Part shown: positions 15,411-24,176 of the stretch, piece by piece
Layout: each line of letters opens with the position of its first letter
How positions within the stretch are numbered: position 1 is the first letter of the stretch
Source of the DNA: Gracilibacillus alcaliphilus
GTDB lineage: Bacteria; Bacillota; Bacilli; Bacillales; Amphibacillaceae
Length of the DNA stretch: 33,135 nt
Direction: 5' to 3'
Assembly: GCF_016909015.1 (NCBI RefSeq)
Contig: NZ_JAFBFA010000047.1
Location: 1-33,135 of the forward strand
Position numbers and translations under genes: made by a program
Notes under the pieces: generated by a model
The model's database searches: none
The model's input: the letters and a program-made list of their open reading frames with translations, nothing else
Told to the model about the DNA's origin: nothing

Positions 15411-16700
15411 CTATACATTTTCATATGCCTCTTGATATTTTTGAATATCACCCGCACCCATAAAGACCAATACACCATCTTGATGCTGTTTCAACATATC
15501 TATGGTATCAAAGTCTAACTTTTTGCTGTTTGGCACTAGATCCTGCAAATCTTGAACTGACAAGTTAGCTTGTGCTTCACGTGCAGAACCAAAGATATCA
15601 CATAAATAGACAGCATCTGCCTCAGATAAGGCATCACTAAATTCATGCAAGAAAGTTTTTGTTCGTGAATACGTATGTGGTTGAAAAATCGCCACGATTT
15701 CACGGTTGGAATGCTTCTTTCTTGCAGCTTCGATGGTCGCTTCCACTTCTTTTGGATGATGTGCATAATCATCAATAAGAATCTGACTTCCTACTTCTTT
15801 TTCCGAAAATCGCCTTTTTACACCTTGGAAAGAAACTATTTCTTTAATTTGAGCACTTGTGAAATTCTCATAATCACACAGTGTAATAACAGCTAATGCA
15901 TTCAAGACGCTATGATCTCCAAATGTATTAATTTCAAAAGTGTCATAATAATCATTTCGTACAAATACATCAAAAGTAGTCCCTTGTTCTGTCACCTGGA
16001 TATTCTTTGCACAGAAGTCATTGCCCTCACTCAGACCATAATATAATACAGGCACCTTGGCTTGAATCGACTGAAGATGTTCATCATCTCCACATGCAAT
16101 GATTCCCTTCTTTACATTGTTAGCCATTTCTTGAAAAGCAGAAAAAACGTCATCAATATCCTTAAAATAATCAGGGTGATCGAAATCAACGTTCGTCATA
16201 ATCGCATAATCTGGTTTATACGCTAGGAAATGTCTGCGGTATTCACAAGCTTCAAAGACAAAATATTCGCTCTCTTCTGACCCCTTACCTGTCCCATCAC
16301 CAATTAAATAGGAAATCGGCACATTGCAATCTAAAACATGGGCTAATAAACCAGTGGTCGATGTTTTACCATGGGCACCAGTCACGGCAATACTAATATA
16401 TTTTTGAAGCCATTCGCCAAGAAATTCATGATATCGAAAAAATGGCAGCCCTAGTTCTTTTGCCTTTTTGATCTCTGGATGATCATCTTTAAAGGCATTC
16501 CCAGCTATTACCGTTAGCCCCTGCTGCACATTGGCTACTGAAAAGGGGTATATATCGATATTTTTTTGTTCTAATGCAGTTTGTGTAAAGATATAATCTT
16601 CTATATCTGACCCTTGCACTTGTTTGCCTGAGTCAGCTAAAATTTGTGCCAATGCACTCATACCTGTTCCTTTAATACCAATGAAATGGTAAGTTGTCAT
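15411..16700 (-). CDS. murC: UDP-N-acetylmuramate--L-alanine ligase
   Basis: MurC adds L-alanine to UDP-MurNAc, the first peptide step of peptidoglycan precursor synthesis in the cytoplasm. The 429-residue product (432 in B. subtilis) starts with the Rossmann-like TYHFIGIKGTGMSALA, carries the ATP loop TGAHGKTSTTG (107-117), and has the late YAHHPKEV and FQPHTYSRT motifs of Mur ligases. The ATG at 16700 has GGAGG eight bases upstream; an earlier in-frame ATG at 16736 lies before this site. A good promoter is found upstream, so it can be expressed apart from sftA. Confidence 0.95.
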   Translation of the reverse strand: MTTYHFIGIKGTGMSALAQILADSGKQVQGSDIEDYIFTQTALEQKNIDIYPFSVANVQQGLTVIAGNAFKDDHPEIKKAKELGLPFFRYHEFLGEWLQKYISIAVTGAHGKTSTTGLLAHVLDCNVPISYLIGDGTGKGSEESEYFVFEACEYRRHFLAYKPDYAIMTNVDFDHPDYFKDIDDVFSAFQEMANNVKKGIIACGDDEHLQSIQAKVPVLYYGLSEGNDFCAKNIQVTEQGTTFDVFVRNDYYDTFEINTFGDHSVLNALAVITLCDYENFTSAQIKEIVSFQGVKRRFSEKEVGSQILIDDYAHHPKEVEATIEAARKKHSNREIVAIFQPHTYSRTKTFLHEFSDALSEADAVYLCDIFGSAREAQANLSVQDLQDLVPNSKKLDFDTIDMLKQHQDGVLVFMGAGDIQKYQEAYENV

Positions 16701-16762
16701 AAAAAGAACCTCCAAAATCAATTTGTTCGTACACAAATATGTGTCTATCGTTTAACTAAATC

Positions 16763-16791
16763 ATCATCTGATAACCAGAGTCAGTTGTCAA
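16763..16791 (-). promoter_or_regulatory. SigA promoter of murC
   Basis: On the minus strand a perfect TTGACA (16791-16786), a 17-base spacer and GATGAT (16768-16763) lie about 65 bases before murC. A small ACACA/TGTGT inverted repeat lies just downstream. Confidence 0.6.
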
Positions 16792-16881
16792 GTCATTTCG
16801 TTTGATAGGAAATCAAGCTTCGTTTCCACACGGTAAATCAGCCTGTAAGACTTCTGGCTGACACCAGATCTCACAGAGCCA

Positions 16882-19122
16882 TTAATCTATCCTGTCATGG
16901 CCGGTAACCAACACTTCCCGCTGTTTACTACCATTCTGTCCCGACACAATACCGTTATCCTCCATACTGTCAATTAATCTGGCCGCACGATTGTAGCCAA
17001 TCTTGAAACGGCGCTGTAATAATGAAGCACTAGCTCCATTATATTCCATTACAAAATCAACGGCTTCATCATATAAATCATCAAGCTCTTCATTGGCATA
17101 AGATTGCTGGATTAACTGTTCTTGTTCAAATAAATAGTTTGGTTTAGCCAGCTGCTTGACGTAATTTGTCACTCGTTCTATTTCATCATCTGACACAAAA
17201 GCACCTTGGATTCGTTTAATCTCGCTGGAACCATTCTCAACAAAGAGCATATCTCCTTTACCAAGCAGTTTCTCTGCCCCATTTGTATCCAAGATTGTTC
17301 TTGAATCGATTTGTGATGATACACTAAAGGCGACTCTAGTCGGCACATTTGCTTTAATTAAACCGGTAATCACATCTACAGATGGACGTTGAGTAGCAAT
17401 CAATAAATGAATCCCACAAGCCCTGGCCTTTTGCGCAATACGGCAAATAGCATCCTCTACATCTTGTGGAGCTGTCATCATCAAATCAGCTAATTCATCA
17501 ATAACAATAACGATAAACGGCATTTTCTGCTCTGGCTGGTTCTGCTCCAGCATCTTCTGATTGTAACGCTGAATATCACGAGTACCTGCTTCCACAAACT
17601 TCTGATAACGGTCTTCCATTTCTTGAACCGCCCATTTTAACGCAGAAGTAGCTGCCTTCACATCAGTAATAACTGGTGCAACTAAGTGAGGAATCTCATT
17701 ATAAGGCGTAAGCTCCACCATCTTTGGATCAATTAAAAGAAACCGAACATCTTCATGATTAGCCTTATACAACAAGCTAATCAAAATCGTATTAATACAA
17801 ACACTCTTACCTGATCCTGTAGCACCTGCTATTAATCCGTGCGGCATCTTCTTCAAATCGGTGAATACCGGCCTGCCTTCAATATCGGCCCCTAGTGCCA
17901 CCGTTAAAGAAGATTCCTGATTGGTAAATTGATCACTATCCAGCAGTTTGTGAAGAAAGACTGCTTCTGGATTGGCATTAGGCACCTCAATTCCAATTGT
18001 ATGCTTGCCTGGAATTGGAGCTTCCATCCGAATATCCTTAGCGGCTAAATTCATCTTGATATCATCGGTTAAGTTTTTTATCTTGCTGACCTTTACTCCA
18101 GGTTCCGGTTGAATTTCAAATCTGGTCACAGATGGTCCTTGTGTCACATCAACAACTTTTGCTTTTATATTAAAATATCGAAGTGTATTCTGCAATGTTT
18201 CTGACTGCTCTTGTACCCATGCTGTCTGGTTAAGTTTCTGCTCTTCTACATCATCCAATAAATGCATAGGCACAGAATAAGGAATAGTTATTTCTTGTTT
18301 ATCTGCAACAGCTGTCGGCTGTTTATTTTCGATGGTAACGGGATGTTCTTGTGCTTTTTTTTGTTGGATTTTCCATTTATCTCTAGGCGTCATCATCACA
18401 TTCACTGGACGCTTAGATCGTTTATCTGGCCGGTTGAGTTGCTCTGATTGAACTATTTTTTTAATATCAACTGCTTTATCGGATACTGGTTTACTATCGC
18501 TCGTCATACTGTCGGCTTCAGCTACGACAGGCTCCTCAGTCAACATAACTGGTGTTTGTAATATTTCTTCCTCTGATTGAGTTTGATCACGTTCTTCTAG
18601 TACCGTTTGATCTTCCTGAACTTCTTGTTCTACTGATAACTTGTTATTCGTTTCTGATACTGGCTGTTTCGTGTATTCATCCTTCTTAACAGACGTCAGC
18701 TCTGTTTCTTTTGGGACAATGACCGCTTCTTCCTTCTGAGGTTCTCGTTCCCGCTCCTTTTCTTTTATGAATAACTGTGGTGTGTCTGTTCTCTTTTTCC
18801 GGCGATCTTGAAAACCATAGATAGGTGACGGCACCTCACGCACCTTAAAGGGCTCTCGCCTAGTTTCCGCTTTTGGTAATGGCGGGTTCGCTTCCTTTTT
18901 TTCTGTTTTCTCTTTTTCTATAGTTTTAGTTTGCTTCTCTAGTTTCTTTATATGTGAATTTGGTCGATCTGTCTCTATTTTTCGTTGATGTTTTGGATAT
19001 TGATAGGCCATCTTCGTTTCTAACTTCTTTGACATGGCAGTTTTTTCTTCTTGTTTTATCTCATCTTGTTCCTGTTCTTGATCAAATAAATGATCCCATC
19101 TTTTTCTTATATTTTTCCACAT
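16882..19122 (-). CDS. sftA: SftA-type soluble FtsK/SpoIIIE DNA translocase
   Basis: The 746-residue protein has a charged, disordered N-terminal region (about 1-280, rich in E, K and Q) with no membrane helices, which separates SftA (YtpS) from membrane-anchored SpoIIIE. The motor follows, with Walker A GATGSGKS (433-440) and Walker B VIVIDELADL near 525. The C-terminal winged-helix gamma domain (about 680-746, with GYNRAARLID) reads DNA polarity sequences. SftA moves chromosome arms off the closing septum. It is about 200 residues shorter than B. subtilis SftA (952), and the loss is in the linker. The position beside murC and ytpR is conserved. Confidence 0.9.
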   Translation of the reverse strand: MWKNIRKRWDHLFDQEQEQDEIKQEEKTAMSKKLETKMAYQYPKHQRKIETDRPNSHIKKLEKQTKTIEKEKTEKKEANPPLPKAETRREPFKVREVPSPIYGFQDRRKKRTDTPQLFIKEKEREREPQKEEAVIVPKETELTSVKKDEYTKQPVSETNNKLSVEQEVQEDQTVLEERDQTQSEEEILQTPVMLTEEPVVAEADSMTSDSKPVSDKAVDIKKIVQSEQLNRPDKRSKRPVNVMMTPRDKWKIQQKKAQEHPVTIENKQPTAVADKQEITIPYSVPMHLLDDVEEQKLNQTAWVQEQSETLQNTLRYFNIKAKVVDVTQGPSVTRFEIQPEPGVKVSKIKNLTDDIKMNLAAKDIRMEAPIPGKHTIGIEVPNANPEAVFLHKLLDSDQFTNQESSLTVALGADIEGRPVFTDLKKMPHGLIAGATGSGKSVCINTILISLLYKANHEDVRFLLIDPKMVELTPYNEIPHLVAPVITDVKAATSALKWAVQEMEDRYQKFVEAGTRDIQRYNQKMLEQNQPEQKMPFIVIVIDELADLMMTAPQDVEDAICRIAQKARACGIHLLIATQRPSVDVITGLIKANVPTRVAFSVSSQIDSRTILDTNGAEKLLGKGDMLFVENGSSEIKRIQGAFVSDDEIERVTNYVKQLAKPNYLFEQEQLIQQSYANEELDDLYDEAVDFVMEYNGASASLLQRRFKIGYNRAARLIDSMEDNGIVSGQNGSKQREVLVTGHDRID

Positions 19123-19282
19123 CGTACGTTATCACTCTCTTCCTACTAATTGTACGAGTGAATAATCATGCACTCTTCTCACTATTTTATCACGAAACGT
19201 TCGGTTGTAATAGCAATATTTTCTTTCGGAAATTCTTCCCCTCTTTTTTTAAAAAAGTTTGAAACCAAGTTCAAGAAAAATA

Positions 19283-19320
19283 AAACGCACAAATGTTGAC
19301 AGTTCAGCATTCGTGCGTTT
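19283..19320 (-). terminator. Terminator of the ytpQ-ytpR unit
   Basis: AAACGCAC (19283-19290) pairs with GTGCGTTT (19313-19320), extended inward by ATG/CAT. On the minus strand the arm continues as TTTTATTTTT. It lies between ytpR and sftA, so sftA needs its own promoter or read-through. Confidence 0.85.
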
Positions 19321-19347
19321 ATCCTCATGTCCAAACCCTAAAAAAAA

Positions 19348-19947
19348 TTAAAATAAAAATTCGTTGCCAATTTCTTCTTCAGCAGGAAGTACATAGATAC
19401 CCTTTTCTTGCGGAGCATTCGGTAGGCCTAATTCTTTTTGCGAACAAATCATTCCAAAGGAATCCACACCACGCAATTTCGTCGGTTTAATTTCTAATCC
19501 GCTCGGCATAATTGCTCCAACCTTTGCCACTACTACCTTTTGCCCTTGATCCACATTTGGCGCGCCACAAACAATCTGTAACGTTTCGCTGCCAACATCT
19601 ACTTGACATACACGTAATTTATCAGCGTCTTCATGTTGACTGATTTCTTTTACATATCCAACTACAAACTTAGGTGTTAAGTCAATTTCTAATCGTTGCG
19701 GCACCTGGTTAGCCTCGAACGCCTTTTGCAGCTCTGCGACAATATCTTCTGTCAATTTTGTCTTCCCCGTTGTCAGATCACTAATGTATTGGTCTGCTTC
19801 GAAAATATTATATCCTACTACTTCGCCAGTCGATTCGTCCATAATTACTGCAATATCGCCATATTTTTCAAAGGTCACCTTCTCACTATTTTTTAACGGA
19901 AATAATAACACATTTCCAATTCCTTGCTGATTGTAATAGACAAACAT
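19348..19947 (-). CDS. ytpR: YtpR, tRNA-binding-domain protein (PheT N-terminal like)
   Basis: The 199-residue protein has a C-terminal tRNA-binding OB fold (about 88-195) like that of bacterial PheRS beta and EMAPII: VGYVKEISQHEDADKLRVCQV, IVCGAPNV, GLEIKPTKLRGVDSFGMICS. The N-terminal 85 residues are specific to YtpR. It binds RNA; its cellular role is not well defined. GAGGGG precedes the ATG. It follows ytpQ by 16 bases in the conserved ytpP-Q-R-S order. Confidence 0.92.
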   Translation of the reverse strand: MFVYYNQQGIGNVLLFPLKNSEKVTFEKYGDIAVIMDESTGEVVGYNIFEADQYISDLTTGKTKLTEDIVAELQKAFEANQVPQRLEIDLTPKFVVGYVKEISQHEDADKLRVCQVDVGSETLQIVCGAPNVDQGQKVVVAKVGAIMPSGLEIKPTKLRGVDSFGMICSQKELGLPNAPQEKGIYVLPAEEEIGNEFLF

Positions 19948-19963
19948 GTTCTTCGTTCCCCTC

Positions 19964-20770
19964 TTAATGTTTTGGTTTATTTTTTGCTAAAATAAATACT
20001 GGTTCTAAATGTTTCTCTTCATAGATAAATGGCAGGGAAGTAATTGGGACGCGTCCTTCGGCAAAAAACTTCATCGTCATCTGTGCCAATATATCATAGC
20101 CTGTCTCATTCTGAATATCGGCTAGGATCAGAACATCCTGATGTGGAACGGCCACAGCCAATTCTCCTGACGCATTTGCCCGCATTTCTTCCAGAAAGGC
20201 CTCATTTAAAATTCGACTGGCATCATACCCATCCTGTGTTGCAACAAAATAAAAATCATTTCCTGCTACCGTATCTTTTTTCGGTGCAGCAGATAGGGAA
20301 CGGATATTAAACAGGGAAACTTCCTTCAAACGCTCCACAGACCAACCTTGTTCTTCCAGCATCTTCTGATCAATTAATTGATAGGTTGTTCCTAAGTCCA
20401 GTGCATAATAAATATTGGTTTCAGCCGTATGTTCGGTGTAAACAAGTTTTGTACCTGCTTTTGTTTTCTTTGGAAAGGATGTTGCACGAATAACCGGAAA
20501 AATATGCTTCTCTTTCCCTTCGAGCTGATGTTCTTCATGCATCATCTTTAATGATTCTTGTATATGAAACTGCAGCTCATCTAAGGCTGCTTCACCGCGT
20601 TGTTCATACTTAGCGATCACATTTGGTATGGTAATCGTCACCCCTTGTTTGGTCTCCTTCCACTCCACCCGATATGTGTTCTTATCTCTATTAAACGACA
20701 CACGCCAATTCTCTTCTTGTTGAAATAATTCATCTAATTTTTTTTTCATCTTTATTGATGTCATTCGCAT
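19964..20770 (-). CDS. ytpQ: YtpQ, DUF1444-family protein
   Basis: The 268-residue protein matches B. subtilis YtpQ (about 269) in length, position and character. It is a soluble protein with a conserved block near GNDFYFVATQDGYDASRILN and HQDVLILADIQNETGYD. No catalytic motif is evident and no function is established. The start is ATG at 20770, ten bases after AAGGAGG (20781-20787); a second in-frame ATG at 20764 would leave sixteen bases. It is cut off from ytpP by a terminator and a structured repeat, unlike in B. subtilis where the genes are close. Confidence 0.88.
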   Translation of the reverse strand: MRMTSIKMKKKLDELFQQEENWRVSFNRDKNTYRVEWKETKQGVTITIPNVIAKYEQRGEAALDELQFHIQESLKMMHEEHQLEGKEKHIFPVIRATSFPKKTKAGTKLVYTEHTAETNIYYALDLGTTYQLIDQKMLEEQGWSVERLKEVSLFNIRSLSAAPKKDTVAGNDFYFVATQDGYDASRILNEAFLEEMRANASGELAVAVPHQDVLILADIQNETGYDILAQMTMKFFAEGRVPITSLPFIYEEKHLEPVFILAKNKPKH

Positions 20771-20859
20771 TTCTAAATATCCTCCTTTTTCAGAAGAACG
20801 CACTGTTTTTTATTGTACCATTCTTTCCATAAAATAAAAAACGGTTTGCCTTGATATCA

Positions 20860-21245
20860 TGCTTTGCAGGGGCAGTTCTCAAATGTTAATAGCATGTGAC
20901 TAGTTAGTACTTGTCCTACCGGCAACATGAGCGAAGGCCGACCATTTCGACTCCTGTTGGAAAAGTGACAAGTGCCGAATAAAAACGTAGGGACTTGACG
21001 GGCATAACTGAGATAAAGGAATCACGATGAGCTTGCGAATCGATGATGACTTATCGTAGGGCATGACCGGAAGTCACCTAGTTTTTGGCACTCACAACTA
21101 GACAGGGATTCGCATGATCTGAAGATCCACTTTTGTCAAGTGCTCTGCTTGGCAAAAGTTAGCTGAAGAGCATGCCCCTCGGCAGACTAACATTGCGACG
21201 ACAACCGCCACGTCTGCACAAGTACGTCCTATACGTCAAAAAACG
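20860..21245. repeat. Long structured intergenic element, family II, copy E
   Basis: This non-coding 380-base stretch between ytpQ and ytpP is full of paired segments. Examples: ACTTGTC (20909-20915) with GACAAGT (20967-20973), closing CAACATGAG/CTCCTGTTG and CGAA/TTCG; GTGCC (20972-20976) with GGCAC (21087-21091), enclosing TAGGGACTT/AAGTCaCCTA, CGGGCAT/ATGACCG and GATAA/TTATC; and a 12-bp stem at 21129-21140/21148-21159. Bases 21160-21230, read on the minus strand, resemble 24095-24166. No gene is seen. The base-paired layout suggests a structured RNA or a mobile non-coding element. Boundaries are approximate. Confidence 0.65.
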
Positions 21246-21343
21246 AAACGGTCAGCTGCAGCGACTTCCTTGTTTTCCATACCTTCTACGGAGGTTATTT
21301 CTTAAATAACTAATAATGGCATTGGATATACTTTCCTTTTAAA

Positions 21344-21380
21344 AAACGTACAAATACTTGATAGCAAGTGTTGTACGTTT
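21344..21380 (-). terminator. Terminator of the ytoP-ytpP unit
   Basis: The arms are 21344-21360 and 21365-21380, with AAACGTACA pairing TGTACGTTT (one mismatch inside) and CAAG/CTTG near the short loop. On the minus strand TTTTTT follows. It lies 13 bases after the ytpP stop. Confidence 0.88.
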
Positions 21381-21392
21381 CGTTATACATAT

Positions 21393-21707
21393 TTAGGAAA
21401 GGTTATCAATAAATTGTTCGATTTCTTCTTGTGTTTTTCTGTCTTTACTTACAAATCGCCCTAATTCCGTTCCATTATCATATGCTAAGAAGCTCGGGAT
21501 CCCGAAGATATCATTTGCTGCACAAATCTCAATAAATTGATCTCTGTCTACATAAACAAACAAATATTCATGATATTTATTTTCTATTTCTGGCAAAACA
21601 GGTTCAATTACACGGCAATCTGGACACCAATCTGCCGAAAATAAAAAGATAACTTTGTCATTATTTTTTAATTGTTCAAATTCTGTTTCGGACTGTAATG
21701 TTCTCAT
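21393..21707 (-). CDS. ytpP: YtpP, thioredoxin-like protein
   Basis: The 104-residue thioredoxin-fold protein carries a CPDC redox pair (C28 and C31 after FSADW) and the cis-proline segment GIPSF. It probably reduces or exchanges thiols in the cytoplasm; B. subtilis YtpP has been linked to redox stress. It begins one base after the stop of the upstream membrane protein gene, and its ribosome binding site GAGGGAG lies inside that gene. Confidence 0.9.
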   Translation of the reverse strand: MRTLQSETEFEQLKNNDKVIFLFSADWCPDCRVIEPVLPEIENKYHEYLFVYVDRDQFIEICAANDIFGIPSFLAYDNGTELGRFVSKDRKTQEEIEQFIDNLS

Positions 21708-21708
21708 A

Positions 21709-22230
21709 TTAGGATGCTCCCTCTTTATAGTTTATCGATCGAATCATATCCATCATATGAATGGAATTATCCACCAATTTTGATTGATCAGTTATCGTGG
21801 TAATTTTGGTTCCGCCAACACCCAGTTGCAATTCATATCCAGATGAATCCTCCACGATATTAATATAACCAAAGCGTTCTTTGTTTTCAAATGAAACTAA
21901 TCTTTCCGAGTTGTCAGCCGCTTTAGCTACTTCATAATGCAGCTGGCTCGTATCAGATTCTATAGGGTTATGGAATAATAAATACGTTTGATCTCCTTGC
22001 TTGACTAACACATTACTGTCTGATTCTTCCACTATTTCAAAATCAGCTGGTACGTATAAAGAAAAATGTTCCAATATGGTGTTTGGGGTATGTGCTTCTT
22101 GTTCAAAGTGTACTTGTGCTGCGTCCACAGCTTCTGCTAATATTTCCTCTTCAGACGGAGTAGACATGCTAGTCCACACGACGGCAAAGATAAACAAGAG
22201 GATCACAATAAACAGACCAGATTTACTCAT
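21709..22230 (-). CDS. Membrane-anchored protein of unknown function
   Basis: The 173-residue protein has one N-terminal hydrophobic helix (about residues 5-20, FIVILLFIFAVVW) after a short positive start, so it is a signal anchor with the remainder outside the cell. The outer part (about 55-170) is a small beta-rich domain with no cysteine or catalytic motif. GAGGAGG lies about twelve bases before the ATG. It is one base from ytpP, so the two are co-expressed, and it may be an extracytoplasmic partner or only an operon neighbour. I do not recognise a named family. Confidence 0.75.
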   Translation of the reverse strand: MSKSGLFIVILLFIFAVVWTSMSTPSEEEILAEAVDAAQVHFEQEAHTPNTILEHFSLYVPADFEIVEESDSNVLVKQGDQTYLLFHNPIESDTSQLHYEVAKAADNSERLVSFENKERFGYINIVEDSSGYELQLGVGGTKITTITDQSKLVDNSIHMMDMIRSINYKEGAS

Positions 22231-22351
22231 CTTATTCTAATACCTCCTCATTATCCATTTCGATCATATTAGCATAACATGTCCATCCGTCTGATTAAAA
22301 GCAAGCTACACTTGTAATGATTACCAATCTGCTGTATCTGGCAACAACGGT

Positions 22352-23422
22352 TTAATGATTACTGCTCCTAATAGTATTTACTGTCGTTTGATCTGTATTC
22401 TTCACTAATGTTGTTAATAATTCTTTGGCTGCTGCATAATCATCCACGTGGATAATCGAAGCATGGGTATGAATATAACGAGAACAAATACCAATCACTG
22501 CTGACGGTACCCCTTGATTAGAAAGATGTACACTGCCTGCGTCTGTCCCACCCTGTGAAACAAAATATTGGTAAGGTATCTGATTACTTTCAGCGGTATC
22601 TAAAACAAATTCACGAATGCCGCGGTGAGTAATCATTGTCCGATCAAAGATACGCAACAGGGCTCCTTTTCCTATGTGACCAAATTCTTTACTGTCTCCA
22701 GACATATCATTGGCAGGAGAAGCATCTAGGGCATAGAAAATGTCAGGCTGAATCATATTGGCGGCAACTTTGGCGCCTCGCAAGCCTACTTCTTCTTGAA
22801 CTGTAGCGCCAGAATATAGTGTATTTGGCACTGCCTCTCCTTGCAGTTCTTTCAATAGTTCAATTGCCAAACCGCATCCATAGCGATTATCCCATGCCTT
22901 TGCTAAGATTTTTTGCTTATTTGTCATTGGTGTAAAGCTGGAAACAGGAATAATAGATTGTCCCGGCCGAATCCCCATGTTTAAGGCATCTTCTTTATCA
23001 TCAGCTCCTACATCAATCAGCATATTCTTCTGCTGCATTGGTTTAGAGCGCTCTGCTTCTGTTAAGTTGTGGGGAGGAATCGAGCCGACGATACCAATTA
23101 TTTTGTCACTCTCTGTATGTATTTCGACTCTTTGGGACAATAATACTTGTGACCACCATCCGCCTAATGGTTGAAAACGAATCATTCCATTGTCAGTAAT
23201 CTGTGTTACCATAAATGCGACTTCATCCATATGTCCGGCTACAAGAACTTTAGGGCCTTCACCATGTTTGACGCCAAACACTCCGCCCAGCCGATCTTGC
23301 ACTATCTCATCGGCATATTTGGATAATTCTTGTTTCATAAATGCTCTGACTTGATGTTCATTACCCGGTGCACCCGGCAATTCAGTGAGAGTTCGAAATA
23401 AAGCTAACGTTTCTGCATTCAT
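22352..23422 (-). CDS. ytoP: YtoP, M42-family metallo-aminopeptidase
   Basis: The 356-residue cytosolic peptidase removes N-terminal residues from peptides using two metal ions. M42 ligands and catalytic residues are seen in order: H and D in VAGHMDEVAF, D in AWDNRYGCG, EE in VQEEVGLRG, D in ALDASPAND, and the late H in YIHTHASI. It is of the glutamyl/deblocking aminopeptidase type. A GGGTGG ribosome binding site precedes the ATG. It is divergent from ytzB and upstream of the membrane protein and ytpP, the B. subtilis order. Confidence 0.92.
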   Translation of the reverse strand: MNAETLALFRTLTELPGAPGNEHQVRAFMKQELSKYADEIVQDRLGGVFGVKHGEGPKVLVAGHMDEVAFMVTQITDNGMIRFQPLGGWWSQVLLSQRVEIHTESDKIIGIVGSIPPHNLTEAERSKPMQQKNMLIDVGADDKEDALNMGIRPGQSIIPVSSFTPMTNKQKILAKAWDNRYGCGLAIELLKELQGEAVPNTLYSGATVQEEVGLRGAKVAANMIQPDIFYALDASPANDMSGDSKEFGHIGKGALLRIFDRTMITHRGIREFVLDTAESNQIPYQYFVSQGGTDAGSVHLSNQGVPSAVIGICSRYIHTHASIIHVDDYAAAKELLTTLVKNTDQTTVNTIRSSNH

Positions 23423-23562
23423 TGATTCGCCACCCTTTCTTTTTTACAATATATCATGTTAACCGACTCGGTGAAAAGTATCTTAGCTTATTACTTGCCT
23501 TTTGACAGTCTTTATCTTTAATATGAGTACAAAGCATGCAAAATATAGAACGGAGTGAGACG

Positions 23563-23883
23563 ATGAAGAAACGACAAACCATTCTAATGATTTTATTAGG
23601 TTTCCTGTTTGGTTATCTTATCGGGCAAGCCGAAAAGAAAAAACAACCCTTAAAACCAGAAACTGTCTTAAAATCGGTTAAAAATATGGTATCTCAACAT
23701 ACCGAGGTTAGTGGTTCTTGGATTTATATGCGGTCAGAACCATATACCCATCATGGAATAGACTACCATGTATACCATGGAGGGATTACTAAACACGAAA
23801 ATGGAAAACATGTTCCTTATGAATTTTATGTAGAAGCATACAGCGGGACACTCTTAGATATCTTTCCCCAACACCAATCATAG
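23563..23883 (+). CDS. ytzB: YtzB-like small membrane protein with PepSY-type domain
   Basis: The 106-residue protein has an N-terminal membrane helix (about residues 5-22, ILMILLGFLFGYLIG). Its outer domain ends in YEFYVEAYSGTLLDIFP, the pattern of PepSY domains, which are thought to inhibit proteases. The start is ATG at 23563, seven bases after GGAG; the in-frame ATG at 23536 has no ribosome binding site. The position next to ytoP matches B. subtilis ytzB. Confidence 0.8.
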   Translation: MKKRQTILMILLGFLFGYLIGQAEKKKQPLKPETVLKSVKNMVSQHTEVSGSWIYMRSEPYTHHGIDYHVYHGGITKHENGKHVPYEFYVEAYSGTLLDIFPQHQS

Positions 23884-23891
23884 AACAGAGG

Positions 23892-23933
23892 CTGTCGCAA
23901 AATATAAATGTTGCATTTTGCGACAGTTTTTTT
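23892..23933 (+). terminator. Terminator of ytzB
   Basis: CTGTCGCAAAAT (23892-23903) pairs perfectly with ATTTTGCGACAG (23915-23926), followed by seven T residues. Confidence 0.93.
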
Positions 23934-24057
23934 GTGTGTTAGATAATTCCGTTTGTTTTATAGTCACCTTTCACATACATAAACAAACACCTACACTTTA
24001 TTATGGTGTAATCAGCTCTCCTTTTATAGCCTTGTCATTATTTTAACTGAATTAAGC

Positions 24058-24170
24058 GTGCGAAGATCCCCCAGCCAAGCCCTTCGCTTTTCGCAGGACG
24101 TACCAGTGCAGGCGAGGCGACAGGACGGCGCGACGTTAGCCTGCCAAAGGAGCAGCCTCGGCTAGCAGAA
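24058..24170 (+). repeat. GC-rich intergenic element, family II fragment, copy F
   Basis: This GC-rich stretch stands out from its AT-rich surroundings. A GCGAAG/CTTCGC hairpin lies near 24060-24087. Bases 24095-24166 match the minus strand of 21230-21160 in the same order: AGGACGTAC, GTGCAG, GGCG, GTTAG, CTGCC and CTA blocks all line up. No protein is encoded. Confidence 0.6.
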
Positions 24171-24176
24171 AAAAAA

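Noticed and set aside
20044..20310. 88-codon rightward frame opposite ytpQ
   Set aside because: It is antisense to a clear gene, lacks a ribosome binding site and has low-complexity H/P/S-rich content.
20860..21245. Group II intron or RNase P RNA
   Set aside because: I could not find a domain V hairpin, an intron-encoded protein, or the conserved RNase P cores; the fold is different.
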